Both the position numbers and the translations under genes were made by a program. Below, piece by piece: positions 1 through 10,240 of a stretch of DNA of 64,000 bases. The DNA comes from SAR324 cluster bacterium JCVI-SC AAA005 (GTDB taxonomy: Bacteria > SAR324 > NAC60-12): contig AGAU01000163.1 in NCBI GenBank assembly GCA_000224765.2, positions 47,599 through 111,598 on the forward strand, in the 5' to 3' direction. The notes under the pieces are model-generated. The model was not told the origin of the DNA, did not search any database, and saw only the letters and a list, made by a program, of their open reading frames with translations. Every line of letters starts with the position of its first letter. Position 1 is the first letter of the stretch.

Positions 1-1
1 G

Positions 2-322
2 ATTCGCAATGACAAAGTTTTCATTAATGCGAAAGAATTGGACGAACCCTATGCCTTTTTTGATCGCCCAAAAGGGCCATCAGATCAGTCTCCAAGTTTC
101 AGCGATGGACCAGTCAGTAACTTTGGACCAGTCCAGATCCCTGAAGGAAAGTTATTTGTGATGGGAGACAACCGTTACAACAGCGCAGACAGTCGCTACT
201 GGGGGTTTGTAGATGTTGATGAAATCAGTGGCAAAGGCCAAATCATCTACTGGTCTCACGACCCACGCGAAAGTCTGACTTCTGGCTATCAGTTCTCACG
301 TATACTGACCCTACTCCGATGA
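2..322 (+). CDS. lepB: Signal peptidase I, C-terminal part (truncated by window start)
   Basis: Open frame from window start; IPEGKLFVMGDNRYNSADSRYWGFV is the conserved signal peptidase I box (MGDNRxxSxDSRxxG). Confidence 0.9.
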   Translation: MRNDKVFINAKELDEPYAFFDRPKGPSDQSPSFSDGPVSNFGPVQIPEGKLFVMGDNRYNSADSRYWGFVDVDEISGKGQIIYWSHDPRESLTSGYQFSRILTLLR

Positions 323-341
323 GCAGCATCCGAGAGATTCC

Positions 342-1208
342 ATGAAAACTTCTCGCAATGATTTGTGCTGGTGCGGCAGTGGCAAAAAATATAAGAAGTG
401 CCACATGCTGCGAGACAAGATGAGCTCTTTTGGAAGACGAGGAACTCAAGGAGTGATCATCAAGACAGAAGAGCAGATTGAAGGCATTCGGCGTAGTAGC
501 CAACTAACCCGAAAGATTCTGGATATGGTGCAGGAGCGAATAGGTCCTGGCATCACAACAGAACAGATCAATGACTGGGTTCACGAAGAAACTTTGGCCA
601 ACAACGCCTACCCTGCACCACTCAATTATCGTGGCAAATCAGCAGTAGGATTTCCAAAAAGTATTTGCACTTCGGTCAACAATGTCATCTGCCATGGGAT
701 ACCCGGCAATGAAGTTCTCAAGGAGGGTGATATTATCAATGTCGACGTCACCAGCGTCCTAGATGGCTACTATGGTGACGCAAGCCGGATGTTCCTAATT
801 GGTGACGTCTTGGAAGAGGCAAAAAATTTGGTCGATATTACCCAACAATGCCTACAGATCGGTATCCAACAAGTGAAGCCTGGTAAAACTACCGGAGACA
901 TTGGCCACGCAATCCAAACTCACGCAGAGGGTTCGGGCTATTCTGTTGTCAGAGACTTCGCCGGTCATGGAGTCGGTATTGAGTTTCACGAAGAGCCTCA
1001 AATTCTCCATTATGGGAAGCCCGATACGGGCATATTACTCCAGCCCAATATGGTCTTCACCATTGAACCGATGATCAATATCGGCCGCCCAGAATGCAAA
1101 TTACTCAGCGATGGATGGACGGCTGTCACGCAGGACGGATCGCTTTCTGCCCAATGGGAACACACCATTCGGGTCACTTCCAATGGCTCAGAAATTCTGA
1201 CTGCCTAA
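342..1208 (+). CDS. map: Type I methionine aminopeptidase with N-terminal SEC-C zinc motif
   Basis: CWCGSGKKYKKCH SEC-C motif; NNVICHGIP, DVTSVLDGYYGDASRMF, GHGVGIEFHEEP, FTIEPM motifs. Confidence 0.95.
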   Translation: MKTSRNDLCWCGSGKKYKKCHMLRDKMSSFGRRGTQGVIIKTEEQIEGIRRSSQLTRKILDMVQERIGPGITTEQINDWVHEETLANNAYPAPLNYRGKSAVGFPKSICTSVNNVICHGIPGNEVLKEGDIINVDVTSVLDGYYGDASRMFLIGDVLEEAKNLVDITQQCLQIGIQQVKPGKTTGDIGHAIQTHAEGSGYSVVRDFAGHGVGIEFHEEPQILHYGKPDTGILLQPNMVFTIEPMINIGRPECKLLSDGWTAVTQDGSLSAQWEHTIRVTSNGSEILTA

Positions 1209-1291
1209 ATCAGCAACCATCGAATTTCCTTGTATTTTCTACCCTGCTTTCTAGGCTATTAGAAAAGAGTAGCAACGCCCAACTTCTACAA

Positions 1292-2380
1292 ATGGATCTC
1301 ATGGACTCCTGGAACAAGCCACCTCGCAAATCCCCCTGGGACAAGCGGCAAACGACTCCGCCGAATGTCGATGAACTGTTGAACAATCTGCAGAACCGCT
1401 TCAAGCACCGCCTTCCTCAGGGTAACGCAGGCCTAATTCTGATTGTTGTTGCAGCTGCTGTCTGGCTAGCAACCGGATTTTTCATAGTTGATCCTCAAGA
1501 ACAAGCCGTAGTAAAGCGTTTTGGAGTTGTTGATCGCGTCGTCGGGCCTGGTCCACACTACCATTTGCCCTCGCCTATCGAGAACATAGACAAAGAGAAA
1601 GTTACAGAGGTGCGCCGACTTGAAATTGGCTTCCGTACAATTGATCCAGGGCCTCCGGCTCGTTACCGTCAAGTACTGAAGGAATCCTTGATGCTTACTG
1701 GTGATGAGAATATCATCAATGTACAGTTCACTGTGCAGTATCGAATCAATAATTTGGAAGGCTACCTGTACAACTTAACTGAGCCAGAATCGACAGTGCG
1801 CGCAGCTTCTGAATCTGCTATGCGTGAAGTTATCGGAGATACAAAGGTAATGGACGCACTGACTGTCGGCAAAAGTCTGATCGAAACAAACACGGCCACC
1901 TTGCTACAGGAAATCCTGAAAGGCTACAACTCTGGAATCTCCATTGTGAACGTCAAGCTTCAGGATGTGCATCCACCAGATGAGGTTAAAGAAGCCTTCA
2001 AGGATGTGGTCAGTGCACGCGAAGATCAACAGAAGATGATCAATGAAGCTGAGGGCTACAAGAACAATCTGATTCCTAAGGCTCGAGGGGAAGGCGTGCA
2101 GGTCGTGAACGACGCACAGGCCTACGCTGAGCAGACAGTCCTGCTGGCACAGGGGAAGGCAAGCCGCTTCGAGCAGATTTACGAGGAATACCGCAAAGCC
2201 AAAGACATCACCAAGGCTCGAATCTACATCGAAACAATGGAAGAGGTCTTGCCCAAAGTCAACAAGGTTATTGCTGACGAGAAGTTAGGGCAAAATTTCA
2301 TGCCATTCCTACCGATCAACGAACTTAGACGTGCAGCTAATACCGATGGTGGAGTCCGTCAGTCCACGACTATGCGCTGA
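1292..2380 (+). CDS. hflK: HflK-type SPFH/band-7 membrane protein (FtsH modulator)
   Basis: N-terminal TM then VDPQEQAVVKRFGVV...GPGPHYHLPSPIE; SPFH domain. Internal ATG chosen over the long ORF start that overlaps map. Confidence 0.88.
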   Translation: MDLMDSWNKPPRKSPWDKRQTTPPNVDELLNNLQNRFKHRLPQGNAGLILIVVAAAVWLATGFFIVDPQEQAVVKRFGVVDRVVGPGPHYHLPSPIENIDKEKVTEVRRLEIGFRTIDPGPPARYRQVLKESLMLTGDENIINVQFTVQYRINNLEGYLYNLTEPESTVRAASESAMREVIGDTKVMDALTVGKSLIETNTATLLQEILKGYNSGISIVNVKLQDVHPPDEVKEAFKDVVSAREDQQKMINEAEGYKNNLIPKARGEGVQVVNDAQAYAEQTVLLAQGKASRFEQIYEEYRKAKDITKARIYIETMEEVLPKVNKVIADEKLGQNFMPFLPINELRRAANTDGGVRQSTTMR

Positions 2381-2415
2381 GTACAAAAGCCTGCCTTGCA
2401 GTAGGCTTTTGTACT
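2380..2415. terminator. Bidirectional terminator-like hairpin between convergent hflK and rsmA
   Basis: AGTACAAAAGCCT / AGGCTTTTGTACT 13-bp perfect inverted repeat with T/A-rich arms. Confidence 0.7.
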
Positions 2416-3217
2416 AGCGCAGAGTCCATCCGTGCCAACAGAATCGTTCGTATAGCTTGCGCCAATCCTCGAATTCTAGGTTTTCGGGCCGCAACTTCAA
2501 ATACTGCTCCTCCAAGCTCCTTCTTTCCTGTTGAAACCAATCCGGAAACTGCTGTTTCAGATTACTTATCAATGTCTTTCGCCGTTGTTGGAAGAGACGC
2601 CTCACAAATTCCAGAAAGTTTTTTTCTTCTTCCTTGCTCCAGCCACTTTTTCTAGGCAACAAATGTATAACAGCAGAGTTCACCTTTGGAGGTGGAGCAA
2701 AAGCTTCTGGGGGAACATCAAAAGCGAATTTACGGTCAAATCCGAGACTTCCAGCAAGAGAGAGCGTACCGAACGATTTGCCACCTTCTGCAGTAGCGCA
2801 AATTCTTTGAGCAACCTCGTACTGAACCATCAAGGACCAGGAATTCCAGTATTCTCTCCAAGGTAGCAAGTGAAAGAAGATGGCTGTTGCCGCATTATAA
2901 GGCAAGTTGGCAACAATTCGAGCTGGTTGACTTGAAGGCAATAGCTCATCGATTAGCAACTCAAGCGCATCTCCACATAACAATTGAAATTGAGATGATC
3001 CTGCAAATTCCTGCTGCAGAAAACCTTGCAGGGTTGGATCAATTTCTACTGCTCTTACAAAAGCGCCAATTTCTAGCAGAGCTCTGGTCAGTACCCCTCT
3101 GCCAGGTCCGATTTCCAACACCTTGTCCCCAGCCTGCACACCAGCCAGTTCAATCATACGTTGTACATAGCGTTCCCGTACCAGAAAGTGCTGTCCCCAT
3201 TTACGCTTCATAATCAT
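2414..3217 (-). CDS. rsmA: 16S rRNA (adenine1518/1519-N6,N6)-dimethyltransferase
   Basis: KWGQHFLVRERYVQRMIE, VLEIGPGRGVLT, VANLPYNAAT motifs; start at MIMKRKWGQHFL. Confidence 0.93.
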   Translation of the reverse strand: MIMKRKWGQHFLVRERYVQRMIELAGVQAGDKVLEIGPGRGVLTRALLEIGAFVRAVEIDPTLQGFLQQEFAGSSQFQLLCGDALELLIDELLPSSQPARIVANLPYNAATAIFFHLLPWREYWNSWSLMVQYEVAQRICATAEGGKSFGTLSLAGSLGFDRKFAFDVPPEAFAPPPKVNSAVIHLLPRKSGWSKEEEKNFLEFVRRLFQQRRKTLISNLKQQFPDWFQQERRSLEEQYLKLRPENLEFEDWRKLYERFCWHGWTLR

Positions 3218-3283
3218 ACCGAAATTCACTTGTTTTTGCGGAAAAAGTTCGTTGGAATGCACACTTTTTCTCTCAACTCTCTG

Positions 3284-3583
3284 ATGATGACTGGAAAACA
3301 ACGACGCGCACTTCGTGCCCTTGCACATTCACTCAAACCATTGTTGCAGCTTGGCAAAAATGGACTCAGCGATCAGTTCCTGGATCAACTGAACACTGCA
3401 CTTTTACAACATGAATTGATCAAGCTGAAGGTGTTGGAAAATGCTCCGAATACACCACGGGAATGCGCTAAAATTCTCGAAGAGCAACCAGCATTAGAAG
3501 TCATTCAGGCCATAGGAAGTACCATTATACTCTATCGTCCTCATCCTGAAGATCCACAAATTATCCCACCCTCATCTGATTGA
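3284..3583 (+). CDS. yhbY: YhbY-type CRM-domain ribosome assembly RNA-binding protein
   Basis: TGKQRRALRALAHSLKPLLQLGKNGLSDQFLDQLNTALLQHELIKLKVL. Confidence 0.9.
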   Translation: MMTGKQRRALRALAHSLKPLLQLGKNGLSDQFLDQLNTALLQHELIKLKVLENAPNTPRECAKILEEQPALEVIQAIGSTIILYRPHPEDPQIIPPSSD

Positions 3584-3605
3584 TTCTCAGCCACTGTAGG
3601 AAAGC

Positions 3606-5513
3606 ATGAGCCAAACTTTCTATTGCACCACGCCGATTTACTACGTCAACAGCAATCCACACATTGGCCATGCTTATACCACTATCGTCAGTGATGCTAT
3701 CATCCGTTTTCGGCGACTGTTTGGAGAAGATGCCTACTTTCTCACAGGCACTGATGAACATGGCCAAAAAATCGCTGAATCCGCAGCCAAAGCGAAAATG
3801 GAGCCGCAGGCGTTTGTTGATATGGTGACCCAAAAGTTTCAAGAGCTTTGGCCTGAGCTACACATCGAACCAGATCAGTTCATCCGTACTACCGAAGAAC
3901 GCCACAAGCAAATCGTTCAACAGATATTGCAACAAATCTATGACAACGGCGAAATTGTTCTAAAGGAATACGAAGGCCATTATTGCGTGGGTTGTGAAGA
4001 ATTTCTCAACGAGAGTGAGCTCATCGAGGGGCAATGTCCAACTCACCAAAAAGCCCCTGAGTTTCGCCAGGAGCGCAATTACTTCTTCCGGATGAGCACC
4101 TACCAGGACTGGCTTGTCCAAATGCTGAAGGATCAACCTGACTGGATCTATCCAGGGCGATATCGCAATGAAGTCTTACGATTTTTGGAAAATCCACTGC
4201 AGGACCTATGCATCTCACGTCCAAAATCACGCCTGACCTGGGGAATCGAACTGCCTTTCGACAGCGATTTTGTGACCTATGTGTGGTTTGATGCATTACT
4301 GAACTACACTTCTGCACTCGACTGTCCAGATGGTGAGTTGTTCCAACGTTACTGGCCTGTCTGTCACCACATCATTGGCAAAGATATTCTGAAGACCCAT
4401 GCCGTCTATTGGCCCTGCATACTCAAGGCAGCTGGAATGAAACCCTTCGCAAGATTGGTCGTGCATGGTCACTGGGTGAGCAGCGGATCTAAGATGAGCA
4501 AAACCCTTGGAAATGTGGTTGATCCTCTGGCAATGAAAGAAAAGCTAGGGGTAGATGGACTGCGCTACTTTCTCGTACGGGACATGAGCTTTGGTGAAGA
4601 CGCGAACTTCACCGAAGAACTAGCAATCACCCGCTACAATGGGGATCTTGCGAATAACTTTGGCAACCTACTTAGTCGAAGTGTCAACCTGAGTCGACAG
4701 AATTTTAGTGAATTGGTTCCTGAGTGTGGTGCGTTGACCAGTGCAGAGACAGCACTCCGAGCACAGTTTCAAAAAGGAGTGGAGCAAGTGCAGGAGTTCA
4801 TCCGTCAGTTCTACCTGCACAAAGCGCTCGAACACATTGCCTGGATGGCCAGTCAAGTCAATGGATATCTCCAACAGCAGGCGCCATGGCAGTTGGCCAA
4901 ACAAACAGATCAACGTGAGCGTTTGAGTACTGTGCTCTACACAGCCCTTGATGCAACACGTATCTTGATTGGCCTACTTGCTCCGGTAATGCCAGAGAAA
5001 ATGAAGATTGCATCAACAACCCTTGGCCTGGAAGGTTCTCCTCAACTGACAGAGCTGCAGCCAGGATTATTGCAAAGCGGTACAGCACTCCCTAAGCCCA
5101 AACCCCTCTTCCCTAAAATACAGGTGCCCAAAACACAACAGGGAGAACCAACCCAAAAAGAAGATTCCACTCCTGAATCCGAAGCAACTCCATTGAATAT
5201 CGATGAATTCAACAAAGTTGAGTTGAAGGTTGGCCTGATTCGAGATTGTGCCTCCATCACTGGATCAGAAAAACTACTGCACTCACACGTTGATCTGGGG
5301 GAAGGACGCTTGCGTTCTATCGTTTCCGGGGTAGCCCTAAGGTTCTCTCCTGCTGACTTGATCGGACAGCGTGTTATAGTGGTCAGCAACTTGCGTCCAA
5401 CCAAGCTGAGAGGGGTCCTTTCAGAAGGAATGATTCTTTTTGCCGAATCAGAAAAAGGCTTCGAATTGGTAAAGATTCCAGAAACGGTTGTACCTGGCTC
5501 AACGGTTCGCTAA
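3606..5513 (+). CDS. metG: Methionyl-tRNA synthetase with C-terminal tRNA-binding domain
   Basis: TTPIYYVNSNPHIGHAYTT, KMSKTLGNVVDP signatures; C-terminal EMAP/Trbp-like domain. Confidence 0.96.
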   Translation: MSQTFYCTTPIYYVNSNPHIGHAYTTIVSDAIIRFRRLFGEDAYFLTGTDEHGQKIAESAAKAKMEPQAFVDMVTQKFQELWPELHIEPDQFIRTTEERHKQIVQQILQQIYDNGEIVLKEYEGHYCVGCEEFLNESELIEGQCPTHQKAPEFRQERNYFFRMSTYQDWLVQMLKDQPDWIYPGRYRNEVLRFLENPLQDLCISRPKSRLTWGIELPFDSDFVTYVWFDALLNYTSALDCPDGELFQRYWPVCHHIIGKDILKTHAVYWPCILKAAGMKPFARLVVHGHWVSSGSKMSKTLGNVVDPLAMKEKLGVDGLRYFLVRDMSFGEDANFTEELAITRYNGDLANNFGNLLSRSVNLSRQNFSELVPECGALTSAETALRAQFQKGVEQVQEFIRQFYLHKALEHIAWMASQVNGYLQQQAPWQLAKQTDQRERLSTVLYTALDATRILIGLLAPVMPEKMKIASTTLGLEGSPQLTELQPGLLQSGTALPKPKPLFPKIQVPKTQQGEPTQKEDSTPESEATPLNIDEFNKVELKVGLIRDCASITGSEKLLHSHVDLGEGRLRSIVSGVALRFSPADLIGQRVIVVSNLRPTKLRGVLSEGMILFAESEKGFELVKIPETVVPGSTVR

Positions 5514-5612
5514 CGCCTTATTTGAAGCGTTTGCTTTGATTTGACAAAGGACGGGTCGGGTGGAATACTGCAATTAATTTTTGTTTAGTGTGTTTTGCCT
5601 GCTGGAGTTTGC

Positions 5613-5966
5613 ATGCGCGAGTACCTTCCCATTTTGATCATGATCTTGGTTGGCATCGGGTTAGCCGGAGCCTTCACTGCCATCAGTATTCTGTTTGGGC
5701 CCAAGATGAGCACTGAGGTCAAGCAAACTCCCTTTGAGTCTGGATTCCTGACTCAAGGCACAGAAGGGCAGCGCTATGACGTCAAATTTTTCATGACAGC
5801 CCTGGTTTTCCTCGTCTTTGATGTCGAAGTTGTCTTTCTCTATCCTTGGGCAGTACAAATTCGTGAGTTACACTGGCCCGGCCTGATCGCAGCGCTCTTC
5901 TTCATTGGTGTACTCGTCCTTGGTCTGGTCTATGACTGGAAAAAAGGCGCATTGGAATGGGAATAA
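5613..5966 (+). CDS. nuoA: NADH-quinone oxidoreductase subunit A
   Basis: KQTPFESG, RYDVKFFMTALVFLVFDVEVVFLYPWAV. Confidence 0.95.
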   Translation: MREYLPILIMILVGIGLAGAFTAISILFGPKMSTEVKQTPFESGFLTQGTEGQRYDVKFFMTALVFLVFDVEVVFLYPWAVQIRELHWPGLIAALFFIGVLVLGLVYDWKKGALEWE

Positions 5967-5990
5967 TCCACCACTCAGTTCAAGGAACCT

Positions 5991-6692
5991 ATGGAATCTG
6001 CCCACTACGGTGATTTCCTGACTACCAAATTTGACAATGTGGTCAACTGGGCACGTAAGTTTTCCCTGTTTCAGTATCCATTCGTCACAGCTTGCTGCGG
6101 AATGGAGTACATGTCAGCCTCCTGCTCCCACTACGACGTCTCCCGCTTTGGTGCAGAAATCCCTCGTTTCTCACCACGCCAGTCCGACGTCCTATGGGTA
6201 GTCGGCACCGTCACCCATAAGATGACTCCTATCCTGCGCAACGTTTATGACCAAATGGCTGAACCAAAGTGGGTAATTGCTTTTGGTGCCTGCGCTTCCT
6301 CCGGGGGCTTCTACCAGAATTACTCTGTGCTGCAGGGAATTGATCGGGTGATACCGGTGGATGTTTATATTGCAGGCTGTCCCCCCCGTCCTGAGGCAGT
6401 GCTGGATGGGCTTATGGAACTACAGAATCGTATTCAAAATGATGGACCTAGCGCTCTTCAAGGCAGCATCAATTCCGCTGCGATCAACCATCTGGACCAA
6501 AAGAAACTTCAACTCAGCCGCTTCCTTGAAATTCCTGAAACAGAAGTGGTTGAAAATGCTCAGAACCCGAAGAGTAACCGCGCAACTAAGGCAGGCTATA
6601 GCTACTCCAAAGGCTACATCGACACCAACGCCACACTGGGCTATGACACACCGAAAGGTCGCCGTGACAAGGACAATCTCAAAACAGGTTGA
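5991..6692 (+). CDS. nuoB: NADH-quinone oxidoreductase subunit B
   Basis: [32 protein letters not shown]. Confidence 0.96.
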   Translation: MESAHYGDFLTTKFDNVVNWARKFSLFQYPFVTACCGMEYMSASCSHYDVSRFGAEIPRFSPRQSDVLWVVGTVTHKMTPILRNVYDQMAEPKWVIAFGACASSGGFYQNYSVLQGIDRVIPVDVYIAGCPPRPEAVLDGLMELQNRIQNDGPSALQGSINSAAINHLDQKKLQLSRFLEIPETEVVENAQNPKSNRATKAGYSYSKGYIDTNATLGYDTPKGRRDKDNLKTG

Positions 6693-6697
6693 AAGCT

Positions 6698-7282
6698 ATG
6701 TCTGAGGAAAGCTCAGAAAGTGTTGAGAGTATTGAGACCTCGGAACCCTCTGAAACCAGTGCGGTCATCAACCTGGTTCAACAGGAGCATCCCGCAGCGA
6801 TTTTGAGTACGCATCGGCATCGTAGTGACGAAACACTCGTGCTAAAACGCGAGTTTATTCAGCCAATCTGCAGACTACTACGAGACCATCCAGATTGCCA
6901 ATTTGAGATGTTTGTCGACCTGACTGCGGTGGATTATTTGCTGGTAGAAACCAACCTACAGCAAACCGAGCGCTTTGAAGTCGTCTACCACCTACGCTCG
7001 CTCAGCAAGGACCATCGAATTCGCCTGAAGTGTCCTGTACCTGAAAACGATTGCCAAATTCCTTCAATTCACTTGCTCTGGCACGCGGTCAACTGGTATG
7101 AACGAGAATGCTACGACATGTACGGCATTCACTTTGAGGGACACCCCAATCTAAACCGCATCTTGATGTACGAACAGTTCCAGGGACATCCCCTGCGCAA
7201 GGACTATCCTATGGACAAGCAGCAACCTCTGCTCGAACTCAACGATGTCGAGGAGCGTTACCACTATGGGAGGTTTGAGTGA
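6698..7282 (+). CDS. nuoC: NADH-quinone oxidoreductase subunit C
   Basis: NWYERECYDMYGIHFEGHPNLNRILM...HPLRKDYP. Confidence 0.95.
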   Translation: MSEESSESVESIETSEPSETSAVINLVQQEHPAAILSTHRHRSDETLVLKREFIQPICRLLRDHPDCQFEMFVDLTAVDYLLVETNLQQTERFEVVYHLRSLSKDHRIRLKCPVPENDCQIPSIHLLWHAVNWYERECYDMYGIHFEGHPNLNRILMYEQFQGHPLRKDYPMDKQQPLLELNDVEERYHYGRFE

Positions 7283-8538
7283 GCGCCAGCGAGCTAACCA
7301 CGATCTCTGCAGAAGAGCTGAAACCGATCCATCTGCCCGGAGCAATTATTCCAGCTCCACCCGAAGAATCAGACACTTCAATCATGCGCATTGAAATCGG
7401 TCCAGCTCACCCAGCAATGCACGGCATAGTACGCCTGACTACCTATTTGGATGGTGAGCAGATTGTTGGAATGGTACCAGAAATCGGCTACCTACACAGG
7501 GGCTTTGAGAAAGAGTCTGAGAATTCCAAGTGGATTCAGGTCATCCCTTACACAGATCGCCTCAATTACGTTTCCCCGGTGCTCAACAACATCGGCTACT
7601 CCATGGCTGTTGAGAAGTTGTTCGGTGTTGAAATTCCAAGGAGAGCCCAGTTTGCCCGGGTGATCATGGGCGAAATTTCACGCATCACCGATCATCTCAC
7701 CTGCCTTGCCGCCTGTGCAATGGAAGTCGGAGGATTCACCTTCTTCCTCTGGTTCATCAAGGCACGAGAGTACCTCTACGAACTACTGGAACAAGTCACC
7801 GGCGGGAGAGTTACTATCAATTGGACTCGCTTTGGCGGCAACGGCACTGATTTCCCAGATGGCTTTCTAAAGGAAGTGGAAGTCCGACTCGAGAAAGTTC
7901 GAGAGGTGATTGAAGAGGGAGATCAGCTCGTTACTAGAAACAAGATCTTCATCGACCGCATGAAGAACATCGGAGTCCTCTCTAAAGATAAAGCGATTTC
8001 CTACGGTTTCACAGGCCCATTGCTGCGTGCCTGCGGAGTGCCCTACGACATCCGTAGGGCAGATCCACATCTTGTCTATGACGAACTGGACTTCGAGATT
8101 CCCATTGGAGAAGTCGGTGATTCCTATGACCGCTTCCTGGTCCGGATGGAAGAGATGAAGCAAAGCATATCGATCATCGAACAAGCTATCGACAAGATTC
8201 CCTACGGACCAGTGATGACACGTGAGCGTTACTTGGGCTATCCAGACAAGAAAGAAGTTTATGGTAGCATCGAGGGATTGATCGATCACTTCAAGATGGT
8301 AATGGAAGGCCATCATCCACCGGCTGGAGAGGTGTATCAACCCATCGAAGGGGGCAACGGAGAGCTAGGCTTCTATCTTGTCTCTGACGGTTCTGGTGAT
8401 CCAGTAAAATGTCGTGTCCGTCCACCCTGTTTCAACTATGTTCAAGCTATGCCGGAGTTGGCCCTCGGACACTACGTCGCAGACATCGTCGCAATTTTTG
8501 GTTCTATCAACATGATCGGTGGAGAGCTCGACCGCTGA
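7279..8538 (+). CDS. nuoD: NADH-quinone oxidoreductase subunit D
   Basis: IGPAHPAMHGIVRL, GYLHRGFEK, DRLNYVSP, C-terminal FGSINMIGGELDR. Confidence 0.96.
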   Translation: MSASELTTISAEELKPIHLPGAIIPAPPEESDTSIMRIEIGPAHPAMHGIVRLTTYLDGEQIVGMVPEIGYLHRGFEKESENSKWIQVIPYTDRLNYVSPVLNNIGYSMAVEKLFGVEIPRRAQFARVIMGEISRITDHLTCLAACAMEVGGFTFFLWFIKAREYLYELLEQVTGGRVTINWTRFGGNGTDFPDGFLKEVEVRLEKVREVIEEGDQLVTRNKIFIDRMKNIGVLSKDKAISYGFTGPLLRACGVPYDIRRADPHLVYDELDFEIPIGEVGDSYDRFLVRMEEMKQSISIIEQAIDKIPYGPVMTRERYLGYPDKKEVYGSIEGLIDHFKMVMEGHHPPAGEVYQPIEGGNGELGFYLVSDGSGDPVKCRVRPPCFNYVQAMPELALGHYVADIVAIFGSINMIGGELDR

Positions 8539-8553
8539 GCCAACTGGAAAACC

Positions 8554-9624
8554 ATGCAACTCGTTCTAGAATTTCTAGCCCTACCGTTTGTGCAGGATGT
8601 GTTGAAAATCCTCTTCATCTTGCTGCTCTTTGCCATGCCTTTGGGTACATTCATGACCCTGATGGAACGCAAGTGGAGTGCTGCCGTTCAGGATCGGATT
8701 GGTCCAAACCGTGCGAACATCGGATCATACCGAGGACGAGGCCTGCTACACATCGCTGCTGATGCCCTGAAGTCAATTTTCAAAGAAGATCTGATTCCTA
8801 AGGGAGCTGATAAGTTCCTCTACACAATCGCGCCCTTCTTCAGCTTCATGTCAGCAGTAGCAGTCTTTGCCATCATTCCAATCGCTGGTCCAATTGGTGA
8901 TTTCAAGTTTCAAGTCACCGACGTACAGCCCGGGCTACTCTTCATCTTTGCAATCACATCCCTGGGCGTCTATGGTGCCGTCCTGGCAGGGGCATCCTCC
9001 AACAGTAAATTCGCTCTCTTCGGTGGAACGCGAGCTTCAGCCCAGATGATCTCCTACGAAGTCTTCCTAGGGCTCTCACTGATGGGACTGTTCATGGTCT
9101 ATGGCTCCACGCAGGTCAGCATTATTGTTGAAGGCCAAGGAGAGCACTGGTTCGGCCTGATTCCTAAGTGGGGTGTCTTTACACAACCACTGGGATTTGT
9201 GGTTTTCTTCACGGCCTTGATTGCAGAAACCAAGCGGGCACCTTTTGACGCTCCGGAGGGAGAATCCGAGATTGTCGCTGGATATTTTGTTGAGTACTCC
9301 GGAATGCGCTGGTCGTCATTCATGCTTGCGGAATACATTGCCATTGTTGGAGTTGCTGCTCTGATCACGACTCTCTTCTTCGGTGGTTACCAGGTGCCTT
9401 GGCTCTATCACTGGGAATCAGCACCACAGTGGCTAGTGACCCTGCTCCAGTTTAGCAAGTTCACAAGTTTCACCCTCATTTTATGCTGGTTCCAGATTCA
9501 AATTCGTTGGACGGTACCAAAGTTCCGCTTTGACCAGACGATGGCCCTGGGTTGGAAAAAATTACTCCCAGTTGCCCTTCTAAACACCGTGGTTACGGCA
9601 ATCATCATTGTGGCCCTAGCCTGA
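8554..9624 (+). CDS. nuoH: NADH-quinone oxidoreductase subunit H
   Basis: MERKWSAAVQDRIGPNRAN, ADALKSIFKEDLIP, AETKRAPFDAPEGESEIVAGYFVEYSGM. Confidence 0.96.
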   Translation: MQLVLEFLALPFVQDVLKILFILLLFAMPLGTFMTLMERKWSAAVQDRIGPNRANIGSYRGRGLLHIAADALKSIFKEDLIPKGADKFLYTIAPFFSFMSAVAVFAIIPIAGPIGDFKFQVTDVQPGLLFIFAITSLGVYGAVLAGASSNSKFALFGGTRASAQMISYEVFLGLSLMGLFMVYGSTQVSIIVEGQGEHWFGLIPKWGVFTQPLGFVVFFTALIAETKRAPFDAPEGESEIVAGYFVEYSGMRWSSFMLAEYIAIVGVAALITTLFFGGYQVPWLYHWESAPQWLVTLLQFSKFTSFTLILCWFQIQIRWTVPKFRFDQTMALGWKKLLPVALLNTVVTAIIIVALA

Positions 9625-9649
9625 TTCCTTTTCTCCTCCTAAGCCTGAT

Positions 9650-10228
9650 ATGAAGTTCAAAGTCAAGAAAGTAGATCGTAGCGAAGGACTCAAGGAAGCC
9701 CTCTACATCCCGGGCATCGCTGTTGGACTGAAACATACGATGCGTCACTTCTTCCGCAACATCATCGGTAAAAAAGACGTTGTGACAATTCAGTATCCAG
9801 AAGAAGAGCGGCCAATTTCTCAGCGCTGGCGAGGTCGACATCGGCTCACCCGTCGCGATGATGGCTTCCTCAAGTGCGTTGCTTGCTACATGTGTGAGAC
9901 AGTTTGTCCAGCAAAATGCATTCATATTGAAGCCGGAGAGCATCCAGACTTTTCGGTGGAGAAGTATCCGGTTAGTTTTGATATCGATGAGTTGCGCTGC
10001 GTATTCTGTGGCCTGTGTGTGGAAGCCTGCCCTAAGCAAGCAATCCGTATGGATACGGGTGTCATCGGAATGGCCTATCACTCACGGGAGTCTTTCAACT
10101 TCACGCGCGACTTGCTCCGTGACGCCTACACTCCTAACGAAAAGACCAAATACACTGACGCTGACTTGCCCAAACCTCCGGATCAACAGAGCGCCCTCCC
10201 TAATTCGCGTGGAATCCCAGCACTCTAA
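9650..10228 (+). CDS. nuoI: NADH-quinone oxidoreductase subunit I
   Basis: Two 4Fe-4S motifs CVACYMCETVCPAKCI and CVFCGLCVEACPKQAI. Confidence 0.95.
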   Translation: MKFKVKKVDRSEGLKEALYIPGIAVGLKHTMRHFFRNIIGKKDVVTIQYPEEERPISQRWRGRHRLTRRDDGFLKCVACYMCETVCPAKCIHIEAGEHPDFSVEKYPVSFDIDELRCVFCGLCVEACPKQAIRMDTGVIGMAYHSRESFNFTRDLLRDAYTPNEKTKYTDADLPKPPDQQSALPNSRGIPAL

Positions 10229-10240
10229 TCTCAATCGGTC

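Noticed and set aside
7867-8340. 157-aa minus-strand ORF
   Set aside because: Antisense to nuoD; composition driven by the opposite strand
9605-10081. 158-aa minus-strand ORF
   Set aside because: Antisense to nuoI
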